In this document: piece by piece, positions 12,861-25,467 of the stretch | How the letters are laid out: every line of letters begins with the position of its first letter | How positions within the stretch are numbered: the first letter of the stretch is position 1 | NCBI RefSeq assembly: GCF_000218685.1 | Contig: NW_006763291.1 | Span: 3,289,443-3,353,442, forward strand | Length of the DNA stretch: 64,000 nucleotides | Reading direction: 5' to 3' | DNA from: Serpula lacrymans var. lacrymans S7.9 | Lineage: Eukaryota; Basidiomycota; Agaricomycetes; Boletales; Serpulaceae | Made by a program: the position numbers and the translations under genes | The notes under the pieces: generated by a model | What the model was told of the DNA's origin: nothing | What the model saw: the letters and a program-made list of their open reading frames with translations, nothing else | Database searches by the model: none

Positions 12861-14529
12861 TCATATTTTTTCCAGTTTGGTCACCTCCTGGGGGTAATCA
12901 ATCGACGTGGTAGAACCTGCACAAGGTCAAATAAATCAGTTGGAAACCTCGCTGCATTCAAATAATCCTTTACATGGTCAGGAATCTTTTCATATCTGAA
13001 TAGCACGATCACTATGTGGGAGAACTTGCTTAACAGAATGTACCCGCATATAATTACACTAGCTGTAATGAATAATTTACTCAAGAGCGAAATAAGAAAC
13101 TGACAAGAATCAAATTAGAAACCGGCTTCACAATAAAAAATATGCTTACCAAGGTCAATGATGTCCCATCCTGGTCGTCCCAAGTTTGCTGGTCATCCCG
13201 ACAAGTCGCAATAACGATCTTTGAACCATCCATTCTAGGGCTGAGCGGACCAAAAAAACAAAGCCAAGACTCACCACATCGCATTTATCCTTGACCTCGG
13301 GAGGAGGGCAAAAACCAGTGCATGATGCTATCGGGGATGCGCATCTTGTGATGGGAAACGAAATGTCATCAAGCCCGAAAGACCAGTCCGTGCCTCCACT
13401 TTTGGGCTGCGCAACCACTGAAGCACATGCACAAGTGAGCCTGATGACAGTCGAGGAGGGTTGGGGTATAGAAGTGAGGAGTCACGTACTCATCGCATCA
13501 CTACGCACTGCGACGACAACGGTCAGCGCTAAGATGGGTTTAATGTGGCTGGCCTATCCGGAGTGACTCACCAGTCATCCCAAACTTTGACCGTGTTCGT
13601 CGGGGGCCTTTTGAAATCCAAGGAACATATACTCTGTTACAGAATACATGGTCCAGGTCTGATGATGTCATCAATAAATGCGAAACAAGACACCAGGTTA
13701 CACACCCAACATAGCAGCGGAGTGGCATGCATCAATGATAGCCTGGCGTCAAGGTATCTATGTGAGCAATTCACGAAAAAGTAGTATAAGTTCAGCTTAC
13801 TACGAGATTACTTCCCAGAGGTAACGGGTCGACGAGACAACTTCGCAGCTCCTGCACCCGTAAAGTACAGTGAGTGGCGACAAAAAGCGCACGAATCAGA
13901 GTGATTTACTGTACCAGCAATTTTTCCACCATCACATCCTATGATCACCCTTGGGCGAAACCTGGTAAAGATTCTATCAGCAGGATAGGATAGCAGGTCG
14001 TGCTCGCCCTGGTTATATTCCAGACTATCAATGTTATCTATCTCTTCTCCGTGACCAGAATCTGCGGGGGGCGTGTATCATCAGTACGGTAACCGGCACT
14101 CCCAAAAGAGGCCTTGTTTACAATGTAGAAAGAAATGATCTCCAGGCTGTGCATCATGGATCAGTTCTCTAATTCGCCCGAGCTATTTCAAGGCGCTGTT
14201 ATCAGTCGAGTCGTGGGCGCAGAATATATGATGGCTCAGCTAACAATGTTCTGTCTATTCGGAACAAGATGGCTGCTTCCACTTGTCTTCAGGTCCAACA
14301 TTACGGTGATATTTTTTCCATCGTATTTGTATATGTCTATTACACCGCGTTGAGAAATCCCTTAGGAAATGGGGATTATTTAGAAAATTAGCGTACCAAT
14401 GAGGAGCTGCTTCAGCTCTAGCACACTTCGGTGTGATGAGGGAAGGGGGCCATACCCTTCCACATTTTTATACTTGATACCGATCAGCAACGCCTTCTTT
14501 CCCTGACGCCTGCGAGCAACAGATTCCAT
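12861..14529 (-). CDS. Caspase-like protease (metacaspase family)
   Basis: Peptidase C14-type protein pieced together from about ten exons, most too short to be obvious. The start MESVARRRQGKKALLIGIKY at 14529 gives the first strand. Exon 2 adds DIYKYDGKNITVMLD and PNRQNI; exon 3 adds RELIHDAQPGDHFFLH. The catalytic histidine lies in YSGHGEE (codon 14051-14053). ELRSCLVDPLPLGSNLV precedes the catalytic cysteine in AIIDACHSAAML (codon 13725-13727), then CNRVYVPWISKGPRRTR. The C-terminal domain has RCASPIASCTGFC and CRDDQQTWDDQDGTSLTL. The last exon seems to end STTSIDYPQEVTKLEKI with TGA at 12861-12863; the splice joining it is not settled. Family members cleave after Arg/Lys and act in stress or cell death. 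Both catalytic residues are kept, so activity is plausible. Confidence 0.85.
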
Positions 14530-15586
14530 CAAGTCACAGTATATAGTTACGAGGCAAAAGCCAGGAGAACTAGAGAAGAGTTTGAGCTTTTATAAGAAAT
14601 AGCGGTTGCTGGTGCACAACATACATCAATTGATCTGTAGGAATACTTGCCCTTGGGTTGTAGCAGTGTTGTTCCAGTCCTCCCTGGAACACAGTTAAAG
14701 TTGCAACTACTTGTAGAAAAATATATGAGATAGGATCCTACAGGTCATTCCAGTACTTATACTCACCCATAGTAACGATACGGATACTTTCCCAAACTAA
14801 ACACGGGCTCTAGAATTCTCAACTACATCATTTTCCCGCCTTCGTTAGACATTATTCACAAGTGACAGGCTGATAATGGCATCAACCATTCCCACAATTT
14901 GTACGGACCTTTAATCTTAGACCCAACGTTTACGAAAGATATGTATATGACGGGCTCCAAGCTTGTCGTGCGGAAAATGAACGATAGCTAATTCAAAAGG
15001 TGGGTTTGAATGGATCGGCGTCGAATTCAGGTACCTCGCCGTGTCGATATTGCATACGTACGATAAAAAAGCGCCTATTACAGTTCCATTTGGGCATACG
15101 GAAAGTAGTTGTTTGGTTCCCGTCATCGCTGATTCTGCCCTAATCAGGGTCCCAATCTACGACGATCATATGGCACTGAACAAAAAACAATAAAGAAAAA
15201 AAAGTCATCGAAGAAAGGTCGTGCGACTGCTGGTGACTCACCAGTCAGAATTTGACAGAGTAATGATTGAGTGACGTCCAGGCTACCCGCTGAATGTAAT
15301 ATTGTTGGCATCGAACACTGCCTGTTGCGCCTTATTTTGCAGCCGTAGCTTATCAGCGAAAGGGAAGGAGAAGTCCTTTTAGGGTAGAGTCGGACCATAC
15401 GGGCATTGCAAATAAGAATAGTCAGAGTACGCAGAAGCCACGGGCACGAGGCACCCTATACCAGTGCTTACGACAGACCAGTGGTGCGTATTGATCTGGG
15501 ATAGTAATTTGCGTCCTTACAGAAGGACAGTAACACGGAAGCACTAAATATCAACCAGAGATGAAATAAAACAAACAACGAAAGAC
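14530..15586. other. Intergenic region, possible gene debris
   Basis: About 1 kb between two minus-strand genes; it should include the promoter of the caspase-like gene. A minus-strand frame at 14917-15126 reads TGTKQLLSVCPNGTVIGAFL, which faintly resembles a WD40 strand, but no neighbouring repeat supports it. No gene is called. Confidence 0.4.
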
Positions 15587-16584
15587 TTATACATCCGTGA
15601 CACTTGTTACCTCGATGGAATGTTCCCAAACCTTCTTCCTAGTTTCCTCGTTTGCCCAAGCATTCTCTGTGGTGATCAACTCCCCTCGCGACCCCCTTCT
15701 AAAAGCGCCTTTGTTTCCTTCAAAAAGAGCATGCAACATGTACTCGGCACAATCCTCCGGCGAGAGTGACAAAGGATATATCAGGATTGCTAAAATCGGC
15801 GCGAGCTGCCGAAGAGGCCAATGCGATGCCTGCATGATGGAAGTGCGGACGGCTCCAGGGTTTATGTGAGTAAAAGCAATATCTGGCTCTCGTATACCAA
15901 ATTCCTGTGTGGGACGAATATTCTCATTTAAATCTACCTTGTCATACGTAATGAGATCAGACGTACTTGTACCATCATATCATTGTATGAGCACCCCACG
16001 TTGCCAGCATTTGCCAGACTATAATTACTTTTGAGGCCTAGGTCATCGAGATAGACCTTCCCGCCATACCCGGCACCTAAAACTGTAATCATCTTTGCAT
16101 CCTCTCCCACGTCCTTTGCCTTCCGTAGAAGCGGAAGTAAATCATTGGTGATCTTCCAGCGTGCATAGTAGTGCAACGCCAACTTCCTATCTATCCCTTC
16201 GTCGGTTTCGTCTCTGCCCTTTAAGGTCAATATACCAGGGGACAAGACTAAAAAGTTCAGCTTAGGGAGTCGGGACAAAAGGCCTCTTGTCATCGAGTGC
16301 ACATTCTTCATGAGCGTGACGTCGCATTGTACAAATTCGTGCAGCGGTTGGATACCCTGGTCTGTCGTGTATTTCGGAAATGATGCTATGATGGACTCGG
16401 CGGCCGCACGATTTCTCCCACAGATGATGATATGTGCATTTCCCTTCGTGAGTTTAGCAAATGCCGTTGCCATTGCTTGTCCGATTCCTGAGGTTCCACC
16501 CACAAACATCGCGACCGGTGGGCTAGACCGAGTGAATGTAGCATTGGCGCTACGAACGGCGGATAAAGTCATAGATCCTGGCAT
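15587..16584 (-). CDS. Short-chain dehydrogenase/reductase
   Basis: NAD(P)-dependent oxidoreductase with a Rossmann fold, probably cytosolic. From MPGSMTLSAVRSANATF the cofactor loop VGGTSGIGQ follows, then AHIIICGRNRAAAESII, CDVTLMKNV, NFLVLSPGILTL (the NNAG-like strand) and HYYARWK, which fits the catalytic YxxxK. A short intron after YNDMMVQV (about 15,940) leads to a second exon with INPGAVRTS-type text and QASHWPLRQLAPILAILIYPLSLSPEDCAEYMLHALFEG, ending EVTSVTDV at 15587. The start could instead be the ATG at 16572 (MTLSAVRS), which looks equally family-like. The ATG at 16584 was kept because it is upstream and in frame. Substrate is unknown. The closest resemblance is to uncharacterised fungal dehydrogenases common near secondary-metabolism or detoxification genes, but no such cluster is visible. 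Confidence 0.85.
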
Positions 16585-16936
16585 CTGATGGAACATTTTA
16601 ATATGTAGATGCACAGGAACCGTCAAGAATGCGAAATACACAACTTACACTTCCTATCTTTTGACAGTGAAACGTATTCCTATAGTAGGGGATTGTGGGG
16701 AGTCGCGCGTTCCAGACTACTTTTCTTTCTAACAGCCATTTATGCTGTCCTGTCGCAGGCAGACAGCCGCAGAACGCGTACGCTGAAATGCTTTCCTAGT
16801 AATCGCGGCAAGAATTCAAGTTGCCATCGGCAGAGGAGAACGCAATGAGGCGTGGGAATGTTATCTAACACGCAGCCAAGGCACAAGCCGCCATCAGCAA
16901 TTGTTGCGGTTGCAGCAACAACATTTAGTGCAAGAC

Positions 16937-17606
16937 ATGTCTCTTCCTCGCTCGGATTATGACCCTAGAAGGGTTTGTCTTAACCCATTTCCTGACTTCA
17001 ATTTTGGGAAACACCGTAGGAGCATTGGTATCTATCTAGCAGGAGCTTTGGTACGTCTCGTCTTCTTACTTCCAATCTCAAAAGCTCAGTCCAATTTATC
17101 ACCAGTTTGCCCTCGCGAACTGGACTTTTCTCGATGCTGCAATCCTCTCAGCTCACGCACACTCCCCGTACGACGAACCCCAAATCCCCCCACCTGTTCA
17201 TGTCGACTTCGTAGACTGGGTCCCCGGATTTTGCTCGCTTTTGGGGATGGTGGTTATCAACTTGATTGATAAAGATAGAATCAGAGGTGATGAAGGTTTT
17301 GGGGATTCTAATGCAGTATGGAGGGCTCGTCTCTTCCTCTTCATCGGATTTGCTCTCATGGCTGGAGGCTTGGCGGGCAGCGTGGTAAGCATCTTACAGT
17401 CTTTTCAAGTGGGAGTCCTCGCTGAACATCATCCCATGAACCAGTCACTCGCTGTCCTGAAATACGTCATGAAAGACTACGCTGAGCAATACACTTATTA
17501 CGGTTATGCCAACGTATCTCAGAACGTGGCCTTGATGTTGTCCGCTATTGTCCTCTGGATCGCCCAGAGTGCTCAAAGTGAATATGATTATAACCTTACA
17601 CTGTAA
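16937..17606 (+). CDS. VPS68/TMEM50-type membrane protein
   Basis: Small multi-spanning membrane protein of the UPF0220 family (yeast Vps68, animal TMEM50), associated with vacuolar/endosomal sorting. Exon 1 starts MSLPRSDYDPRRV at 16937 and ends GIYLAGAL before a GTACGT donor. Exon 2 opens FALANWTFLDAAILSAHAHS, with the family-typical VDFVDWVPGFCSLLGMVVIN and DSNAVWRARLFLFIGFALMAGG. A GTAAGC...CCAG intron (about 17,382-17,444) leads to the last exon: YGYANVSQNVALMLSAIVLW, ending EYDYNLTL with TAA at 17604-17606. Four hydrophobic helices and a length near 170 residues fit the family. It is the only plus-strand gene in this part of the window and converges with F-box gene 2. Confidence 0.9.
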
Positions 17607-17780
17607 TACCTTGGTATTTGCTTCTCGTCTCCCATATGTTGTAATCAATCTACTACTTACGTTTTGTATCGACATGGTTGCAGTTTATTACTGTTCCACA
17701 GCTATTGATATATTGATAGTTAGCGCGGGCTTTAACAGATCTCGTTGACTTTTTGTGAAGGGCTATGACATCAACATCCA

Positions 17781-19404
17781 TCACATTGGTAAAAATCCAG
17801 GCTGACGCCATTCCTGTACTGTCCTAAAAGCGCCAAGTAACGCCTGGACTTCGACCCACCTCGGCCTATAAATCTCAGCATCAGACTCATCAAAGTGAGC
17901 ACCCCATTCCCATGCAAAAACATCTACATAAGGAAGAACATCGAATAATATGGCAGCCACAATTCTGGGGTGGTTGATCTTCGAGTCATTTAGGCGAAGT
18001 GTATCAATATTAAGGTTGGATATGCCTCCTCCAGGTCGACGTTCAGGTTCTATATCGTCAACTCTTGTGGCATCGATGGTCAGGGATAAAGATGTAAGAT
18101 GAGGGCAGAGTCCCAGTAATGTGATAAGACCGTTAACGGAGATCTTTGAGTGTCGGTTAGATCCACGGTCTGCCGTTAACGACAACTCAGCTAACAAGGG
18201 AAATGCGGACCCAATTTCTTTCAACGCATTGTCGTCCAGCGAAAACGAATAGAACGTTTCGAGACTGAGTATACGCAAACGATGAAGACCCAAAAGAGGT
18301 CGCAGTGTTTCGATGGTGAATACTTCCTCCGGCGCAGTGGATTGAAAGTGATCTTCAACCGATACATCTTCAAGAACCCCAGACGATTCATGGACAGACA
18401 GGTCGGTGAACAAATCGCATAGGCCCTCCGAACGATAGGGAGCATAAGGTGAGATCGTGATATTTGGCGGCAAGGATGAAAAAAGTGGGAAAAAAGATGT
18501 GCAAGAAGACAAGGAGTCTATGGCAACCATATGGATATGGTCAAGAAATTGGAATAGTGGACCATGCTCAGCTTGCCGGACGCTGTGATAGGTCAGATGT
18601 GAGGAAATCCTGAGCTGCAGAGACCGCAGAGAGTTCAACTTTCCCAAATGAAGGATCGCTTTGTCGTCAAGACACCCGACCCCACAGCTCAGCTGCTCCA
18701 AGTGCCTCCACTTGCATACAACATCCGATAATGCTCTCACTTCGTTTATACCACCAGCGCCCAACGGCCTCTCCCGCCAGACGCGCAATTCCGCTTTTTT
18801 GACTGATGGGCACCACGCAGCAAGGGAGGGGAGAACAGCTAGCTGTGCCGACCGCGATGCCTCTAAGCGTACATCCACTTTAGTAAGTTTTGGTCCAAAG
18901 AGAAGTCGTACGAAGGGATAGATTTCATCTCTTCTGTCATAGCACACCAGTTGGCGTAGCTGTGGAAATAATATCGACGCGGGTGGGATAGGCGGCATGC
19001 TTAACGCTCGCAAAATAGAGACATCGATGGTTTTGCAATTGCCAAACAAGGAGTCGTTATGGATGACGATGGATTTGACGCGATGGGCGTAGCGAACAAA
19101 GGTGCCCCAATCCGCGTTATCCATTGTTCTTTGAAAAGTCTAATAAGTAAGATGTTAATCAAAGTCGACTAGACTCGGATTAGCTAAGTTGAATACGCAC
19201 AATGTGTTTGTTTGGACCCACTGACCACAAATCTCTTGATAAACATCTGATTAGCGGGATCAAATCGTTTAAATCAGCCCAAAGAGCATCCAGTGCTGGC
19301 TCATGAAAAACGCGACATGTCCTAGCAAGTCCAGCAAGGGTTTTAACCGGAATATAAAGGAATATTTCAGATAGTATATCAGCAAGAACTAGGCACTTGT
19401 GCAT
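17781..19404 (-). CDS. F-box/LRR-type protein, gene 2
   Basis: Two exons, 19404-19201 and 19139-17781, joined by a GTGCGT...TTAG intron, giving about 520 residues. The start MHKCLVLADILSEIFLYIPV matches the opening of F-box gene 1, and the next helices (LAGLARTCRVFHEPALDALW) repeat its pattern. The second exon is exactly as long as in gene 1 (1,359 nt). It carries leucine-rich segments such as LHLGKLNSLRSLQLRISSHL and FPLLAELSLTADRGSN. Presumed adaptor of a ubiquitin ligase; target unknown. An in-frame ATG upstream at 19431 exists, but the family alignment favours 19404. Confidence 0.83.
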
Positions 19405-20395
19405 GATCTGTAAGTCGTAGACAAGAAGCACTCACTGGTACTGCCAGTGGTACTGCGTGTCAGCAAGTTAACCACCTTCCATATCAGGTAACCGCGCGTA
19501 AGCTGCCAAATACATTTGCATACCATTCAGACATAGCACCCACCATTGGCCTCCATCACGCCCCATCTTATCAGGTTGTACAGGTGAGTTTGACTTAGTT
19601 GAATTTATATTGACACAGGCTCCTCCCTATCTACTGTGGTGAGTGTCAAGAATATATCCCAAACTCCTAAACCATTCAGCATGGCAGAGAGGGAGAGAGG
19701 TCGTTTGCATTCAATAGAACGCTCCTTTTACTAACGTGAAGAGTCGGGGGAATGTTCTTCTGAGTATTCTGGAACTAGGCTTTTTTAATGAGCGCCACAG
19801 AGCACCTAGACGTTCAAGTTTGCCACGAGCCCTATCCTTGATAATCTTTCATGCGGTAGAATCCTGCGACATGTCCTGCACAGAGCTGCTTGATTTCCGT
19901 AAGTCAGCGTTAACATTGATTTATTTATAGAGACCAGAAAAATACGGAGACCCAAACAGATGGCTAATACGTTGAAGCTGATATTTGTTGCTGATGCTGA
20001 GCGCTTGAACACTGCTGTCACGGCGCCTTGATGGTTACGAATAATGTTCCACGAAACACATTAGCAAAAGTGAAAAATAGACATTGGCTAGCATTGAGTC
20101 GTTTCTTCTGACACTCATTATCCGATCAGATCTGTCTATGAGAGACTAGGCTAGCATGGGCTGTGGCAAATACACCGCGGTTGCTCGGTGATCAGGTAAG
20201 TCGGACTCATGAACAACGAGAGAGAGATCTGAGTACTGACCAGATCTGTAAACATGACTCGATGGATACAATTCAAGACCGTTCCGTACTTGTATGTTAC
20301 TTAATCTGCTAACCTCTTGAGTCCTTAGTTGATTTGAAAGCAAAGTATGGCGATGAAAGTGAAACAAGAATGTAGGAAGACTGAATGGTGCTGGT
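19405..20395. other. Intergenic region between F-box gene 2 and the duplicated segment
   Basis: About 1 kb holding the F-box gene 2 promoter. No domain-bearing frame and no similarity to other parts of the window was recognised. Confidence 0.4.
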
Positions 20396-21269
20396 AAGAT
20401 TTAGGAGTCACGTGAAGAATAAAGACATAACCATCGAATTGTATTACAGGCGTGGGAAGCACAGCCAGTGATCGTCCTTTGATTCAGGTGATGCTCCACT
20501 TGCATGTGGGTTACGCCAGGTTTTACGACTCGAAAAATCTGGCGAGAAAAGCGAGGAACGCGAAATTGCATATAGTCCCGCGGCAGCAGCGAGTCGGGTA
20601 AATCTGAATATCTTTGGGACCCAGACTGCAAGGAACGAGTTCGATTTTGACGTGACGAGTACTAGTATGTTTTCCTCGAGGACCGAGGAAAGGTCAAATG
20701 AAATGGACTGCACTGGTAAGTTACGACACATTCGGGTTGCAGTGAGCTCAGATGTAAATGCAGTAGCTCTATGTAGCAACCGCTGGGCTGTGTATAGCTT
20801 TCGTTCAAACGTCACGGTCAACTTCTCCGATCACATATGTCGCAGCGCGATAACGAATGTTTGCTGGGGAAAATACAAGTTCTCTCTCTTTTGATCACCT
20901 GGCCACCTGCTATTGGGTTTTGACTTTCTACTCGTGTTTGGTATGTTGGGGTACACGGGAACCAGGTGATCGTCCTTGCACATTGCGGTAGTACCGCCAG
21001 CTACCTATTCATGATCGGACAACAACTCTCGAGATAATTATAGCACTTTGCCAGTGCTTTGTTAATCAATTTCACCTCGATAGAATCAGGGTTTCCGGGC
21101 AACAATTGGACCCCAATCTAATTCTAGCGGTGTAGACGCATGTCCGACAATTGACAGCTTGCGTTACTGCGTAAGCCTACGTATAGCTTCTTAGCTGCTT
21201 GTTTCAGATGATTTCGTCAGGTGAAATGTATCGAAAGCAAGGAGCACCTGACTGGATCTAAGGGCAATG

Positions 21270-21278
21270 TATAAAAGG
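21270..21278 (+). promoter_or_regulatory. TATA box of thaumatin-like gene 1
   Basis: TATAAAAGG lies 72 nt upstream of the ATG at 21342 and is kept exactly in the duplicate at 47,501. The position is typical for a fungal core promoter. Confidence 0.7.
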
Positions 21279-21341
21279 CCAGTGCACAACCTCAGTTCAT
21301 CATTCTCCAACAGTCTCCCCAACTCCTCTAAATCAATACAA

Positions 21342-22273
21342 ATGGCTTTGCGCTCTATTCTCGCTCTCGCTACTGTTGCCACTATTGCCAGTGCACAGTC
21401 GTTAAACGTCGTTAACTCTTGCAGCGAGTCCGTCTTGCTCTTCACCCAGACTTCCTTCGGTACCATCGACAACAATGTTGTCGTCGCTGCTGATGCCAGT
21501 GCCAACATGGGAATCAGCTCCAACTGGGATGGTGCCATCAACGTCGGTATGTACTTCTTCTCTTTCATTTGCGCTCCTTCACTCATTCATCTCTTCCAGG
21601 TACTGGATGCACCAGCGATGGATCTTCCTGCACCACCGGTGGTCCCACCTGGGACGGTGTCACTCCTTTCAGTAGGGCTGAGTTCAACTTCGTAAGTGTT
21701 TTCCTCAGCCTTCCTCGATCAAATCATTGATTTTATTTCTGCTACAGTACGCCATTGCCGGATCAGTCACTTACGACATCTCCTTGATCTACGGTTACAA
21801 CGTCGGAATGAAGATCTCCTCCGCTGACGCCAGCTGCGATGCTTACGCTTGCACCATCAACAACTGCGTAAGTTACATTCTTCTCATTGTTTCATACCGA
21901 GTCTCAAAGTTTCCATCATCGCGTAGCCCCTTCCCGGACCAGGATCAGACACTTGCTACTCCCCATGCTGCTCATCCGCTAGTGCTTGCTCTGGAGGTGC
22001 TCTTCCCGCTAGTGGAGGAGGATGTGTCAACAACGCTGGCCCTGGCCCCAACTCTGCCTTCTACTACACCACCTGCCCCAACGCGTACGCTTTCCCTGAC
22101 AACGATGGTGCTGGTAAGCATTCTGCCTATCTGAGTGATCATGCCCATAACTAACTTCACCCTTTTCAGGCGGCTACACCCCCGCCGACAACGTTGACTA
22201 CACCTGTAGCAACACCGCCATCACCCTCACTCTCTGCCCCGGCACCACCTCCAACATCCCCAAGAGGAAGTAA
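21342..22273 (+). CDS. Thaumatin-like protein 1, secreted
   Basis: Five exons with four introns of about 55 nt encode 235 residues. A signal peptide (MALRSILALATVATIASA, cleavage before Q19) is followed by the family opening LNVVNSCSESVLLFTQ. Thaumatin-type glycine/cysteine segments follow: GTGCTSDGSSCTTG, FSRAEFNF, YDISLIYGYNVGM, ASCDAYACTINNC, YSPCCSSASACSGG, YYTTCPNAYAFPDNDGAG and YTCSNTAITLTLCPGT. Cysteines are numerous and paired as expected for disulfide bonding. Fungal members are extracellular or wall-associated; some bind or cut beta-glucans, but the activity of this one is not shown. Introns: donors after AACGTCG, AACTTC, AACTGC and GGTGCTG. The twin gene at 47,573 shares every splice site. 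A TATA box stands 72 nt upstream. Confidence 0.9.
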
Positions 22274-23055
22274 AAATGTGCCTGATCTTTGGCTAATTTG
22301 AGATTGTAAAAAAGCCAGGGGAATCCGTATTATAGTTTCTGGTATTAGTGGGTTTATAATTTGGTTTATATTGTGGGAAAATCTCGGTGTGAACCTCGCT
22401 ATCTCCGACTGTAGTTAACGTTCCACTGTTCAGCAGCATGTTTCGGCGATAAGAGCCTGACGTGGAACATCAATAAGTCCTATTTGTTATTCAAAACTTG
22501 TTTCTCAACACACTGTCGATCACCATCTCAAACACGTGCGCAATGGTGACTGCGTGATGGTTACTACACCTGATAGTCTGATAGCTTGCTGATAGCTACA
22601 CGCACAACTGACTACTACATCATACGCACCATCCCAACACATCATTTTCAATTTCACTGAAAGCCTCGGTATGAACGTAACAACAAACAATCATGCTCTG
22701 TATCTGTTCCTCCAGGGAGATCACTACAGATCATACATTTAACGCTCATAATAAGGACACAGACTGGAGTATGAACTTGTAAGACCGGATCTGTGTAGAT
22801 GGCCAAGTCTGAGACTACTGCAAGGGTCAATCAGGGTAAAAGCTGGAGGGCTTCACTGGCAGCTGATCGCCGTAGCGACCATTCTTTAACACCTTCCTTA
22901 ACGATAACGGCAAACTTGATTTCAGCTGTGGAGCCTTGAGATCTGGAGAGTGGGGTAACGTACTAAGCAATCTAGATCGAAGTAAAAAATTAGCTCCATG
23001 AGAAGATAAGCTTGGCTCCAAGGGCTACGCGAAAGCTTATAAGACTAGAGATTGC

Positions 23056-25467
23056 AGTTACATTTGCCAACGGCTAACTCAGAACTTCTGAAATTCTAGC
23101 ATGAAGTCAGGCAATTGGAGGATATGTTCGATTTTACCGCATTTCAACAGTACAAGAACATAACCATAGGCATCATCATATCACATGGATAGATCATTGA
23201 TAGTGCTCTGTATCTTGTAGATTCAATAAGTTAAAAATATTATATCACTTTGTTGGCATATTATATACATTACAATAGATTCTTCATTCTTACAGTCACT
23301 TTCATTCAACTATTCCGATATTCTGATAGATTACATAAGTTTCCTAATTAGGATACAAAAAAGCGCACCCAACCTACCTTAGACACCTCAGTCATTTACC
23401 AGAAAGACTGAGGTACAGTAAACATTATTATTGCAGTTAAACCCATACTTACACATTCCTTTAGAGTCTTTTACTTTACAGTTCTGGTCATCACATCACA
23501 CTTTTCGTTGTCTGTAGTAAAAGAATAACTCTGAATTATTGTTAGTTTGTTTTGATAGTCTATATTGCAGTTTGTCCTACCTCATCCTATTTGTAGAAGA
23601 CTGAGGTAGGTGTCACTGTGATGTCCAATGCCTTAGTCTGTTAATAATTCTAAGTGAAACTCAGCCACTGCCTGAGAGGCTATAGAAATGACTGAGGTAT
23701 TCCTACACTAAACCCCCTACTACTTATAGTCGGAGGTGCTACTCGCTACAGTATAATGACTCCTAGGAGTACAATGGTGACTCCATGGAGTGGTGGCTAT
23801 GCTCCATGGAGAACAATGGCTGCTTTAGCAGAGACCGGGTTTATCCGATTTTGTCACTCCACTCGAGTGCAACCGTAGTCCCATAGCTTTAGAGAATTTC
23901 CAGTGTTTTTTGTGAGTGAGGGGTTTAGTGAGAATGTTGGCAACCATATCTCTCCTGTAGGAACATATCCGATTACCACCTCTCCCTTTGATACTAAGTC
24001 ATCTTGGATAAAATGATATTTCCGTTGAATGTGTTTTGTGCGAGCACGGAACTGCGGATCTTGTGTAAGAATAATAGCTGCTTGATTGTCACAGTGCAAT
24101 GTTGTAGGTCCTGAAGGTGTTGAATGACTCCTCGGAGGTGTTGTATGCCTTCCAGAAGCTGATCCAATGGACAGGTTGTCTAGCTGTATTCGGACTTTTT
24201 CCACACTAGCTGGCTGTATGTTGAGGGGCTGTCCTCCCACTGACTGTGACTCTACTTTGGGTTTCCATTCTGAAGATGGCCAGTGTTTGGGTCTTGGTTG
24301 TAGAGACTGTTGTGGAGGGTGTCTTAGCTGATCAGGTGCTCCCACTGCTCTCAGAACGTCTCCACGGAGGTATTGCCCCACTGCTCTCAGAACATCTTCA
24401 TGCTGATATGGTTCCATTGCTTGTGGAACATCTCCTTGGAGATGTGGTTCTATTTGCAATTCATTTGGATCTTGGATCTGAGGGTCAGGATCATCCTCCT
24501 CCAATGTATTTTGGTCTGGATAGTAAGCATTCTCTGGAATGGGTCCCTCCCACTGATCTGTGCTAGGGTCTGTGTTCCAGGTAGCAGTGTCGTCCTTTTG
24601 TACCTTTCCGGATTCATTGAATATGACATGCCGACTGGAAAACACAGTTCGTTTTTCAGTGTCTAGGAGTTTTTAGGCTTGCTTTCTATGTGTATAGCCA
24701 ACTATCAAGGCTTTGCGCCCCTTGGAGTAAAACTTCCCTTGCCTTTTGTCTTTCGGAATCAAGGCATATGCTTGGCATCCAAAAGGGTGAAACAAAGTTG
24801 GATCAACTCTCCTTTTAAACAGTATGTCATATGGGGTCTTTCCATGGAGTCCTGATCCTGGGCTGCATGCTGTGATATATGCAGCTGTTTGCATGGCATC
24901 TACCCAGAATGACTTTGGGAGCTTGGAATCATGGAGCATAGTGGTTGCTAATGTAGCCAATGTCTGATTCATACATTCTGCAATGTCATTTTGTTCTGGA
25001 GTATCTACAGCTCTAGTTTCTTGGATGACACCATCTCCTTGGAGTTGATTTTTGAATGCATTGCCGGTATATTCTCCTCCCCCATCGCTCCGGAGGAATT
25101 CTGTGTACAGTGGAGTGAAGTTCTCTTCTCCCAAATGAGTTTGGAAGAATGTTTGGACATCTTCTTTCCATTGCTTATATTGTTCCAGTGCTTCACTTTT
25201 GTGTTTTAGGAAATATATCCATGAAAATTTGGAGAAATCATCTACAATAATAATCCAGTACCAAAAACCCTCCCTGGAGGTTGGTTTGATTTGTCCTCCA
25301 ACATCTGTGTGCACAATTTGTATGGGATGCTTGGCTCGGTTTCCTCCAGTGGACTTGAAAGGTAATTTCTTCATCTTTCCTAAAGCACAAGGTTCACAAA
25401 ACTCCGGGGTTCCGGTAAGGGTGTCTATGTCCTGGAGCTGTCCTTTTGTAACCATTCATTGCAAGTG
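23056..25467 (-). mobile_element. Copia-type LTR retrotransposon remnant (left arm copy)
   Basis: Mirror image of the better described copy at 38,783-41,194. On the minus strand it holds an integrase frame (25455-24673), a stop, then a frame (24645-23854) that joins a linker directly to the end of RNase H, followed by the 3' untranslated region and an LTR-like sequence from about 23,707 downwards. Gag and reverse transcriptase are missing, so it cannot move by itself. The host sequence resumes at AGATTGCAG near 23,055, which marks the outer insertion edge. Confidence 0.8.

Larger units (their letters stand above)
20396..23055 (+). repeat. Segmental duplication, copy 1 (thaumatin-like gene unit)
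   Basis: This stretch aligns with 46,605-49,773 in the same orientation. Shared landmarks include AAGATTTAGGAGTCA at the left edge, the GTGGGAAGCACAGCC motif, ATGTATAAAAGGCCAGTGCA before the gene, the whole spliced gene, and AGATTGCAG at the right edge, after which the Copia remnant begins. Copy 1 lacks about 0.44 kb near 22,660 that in copy 2 carries a Costars-family gene. Upstream sequence is more diverged than the coding exons. Confidence 0.85.

Noticed and set aside
14917..15126. WD40-like fragment on the minus strand
   Set aside because: One strand-like segment only, without the GH...WD spacing or a second repeat.
22827..23021. Small gene repeated three times (also 41,229-41,423 and near 49,550-49,700)
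   Set aside because: The three copies differ by changes that do not respect any one frame, and stops interrupt the more protein-like frame, so it is treated as shared non-coding flank.
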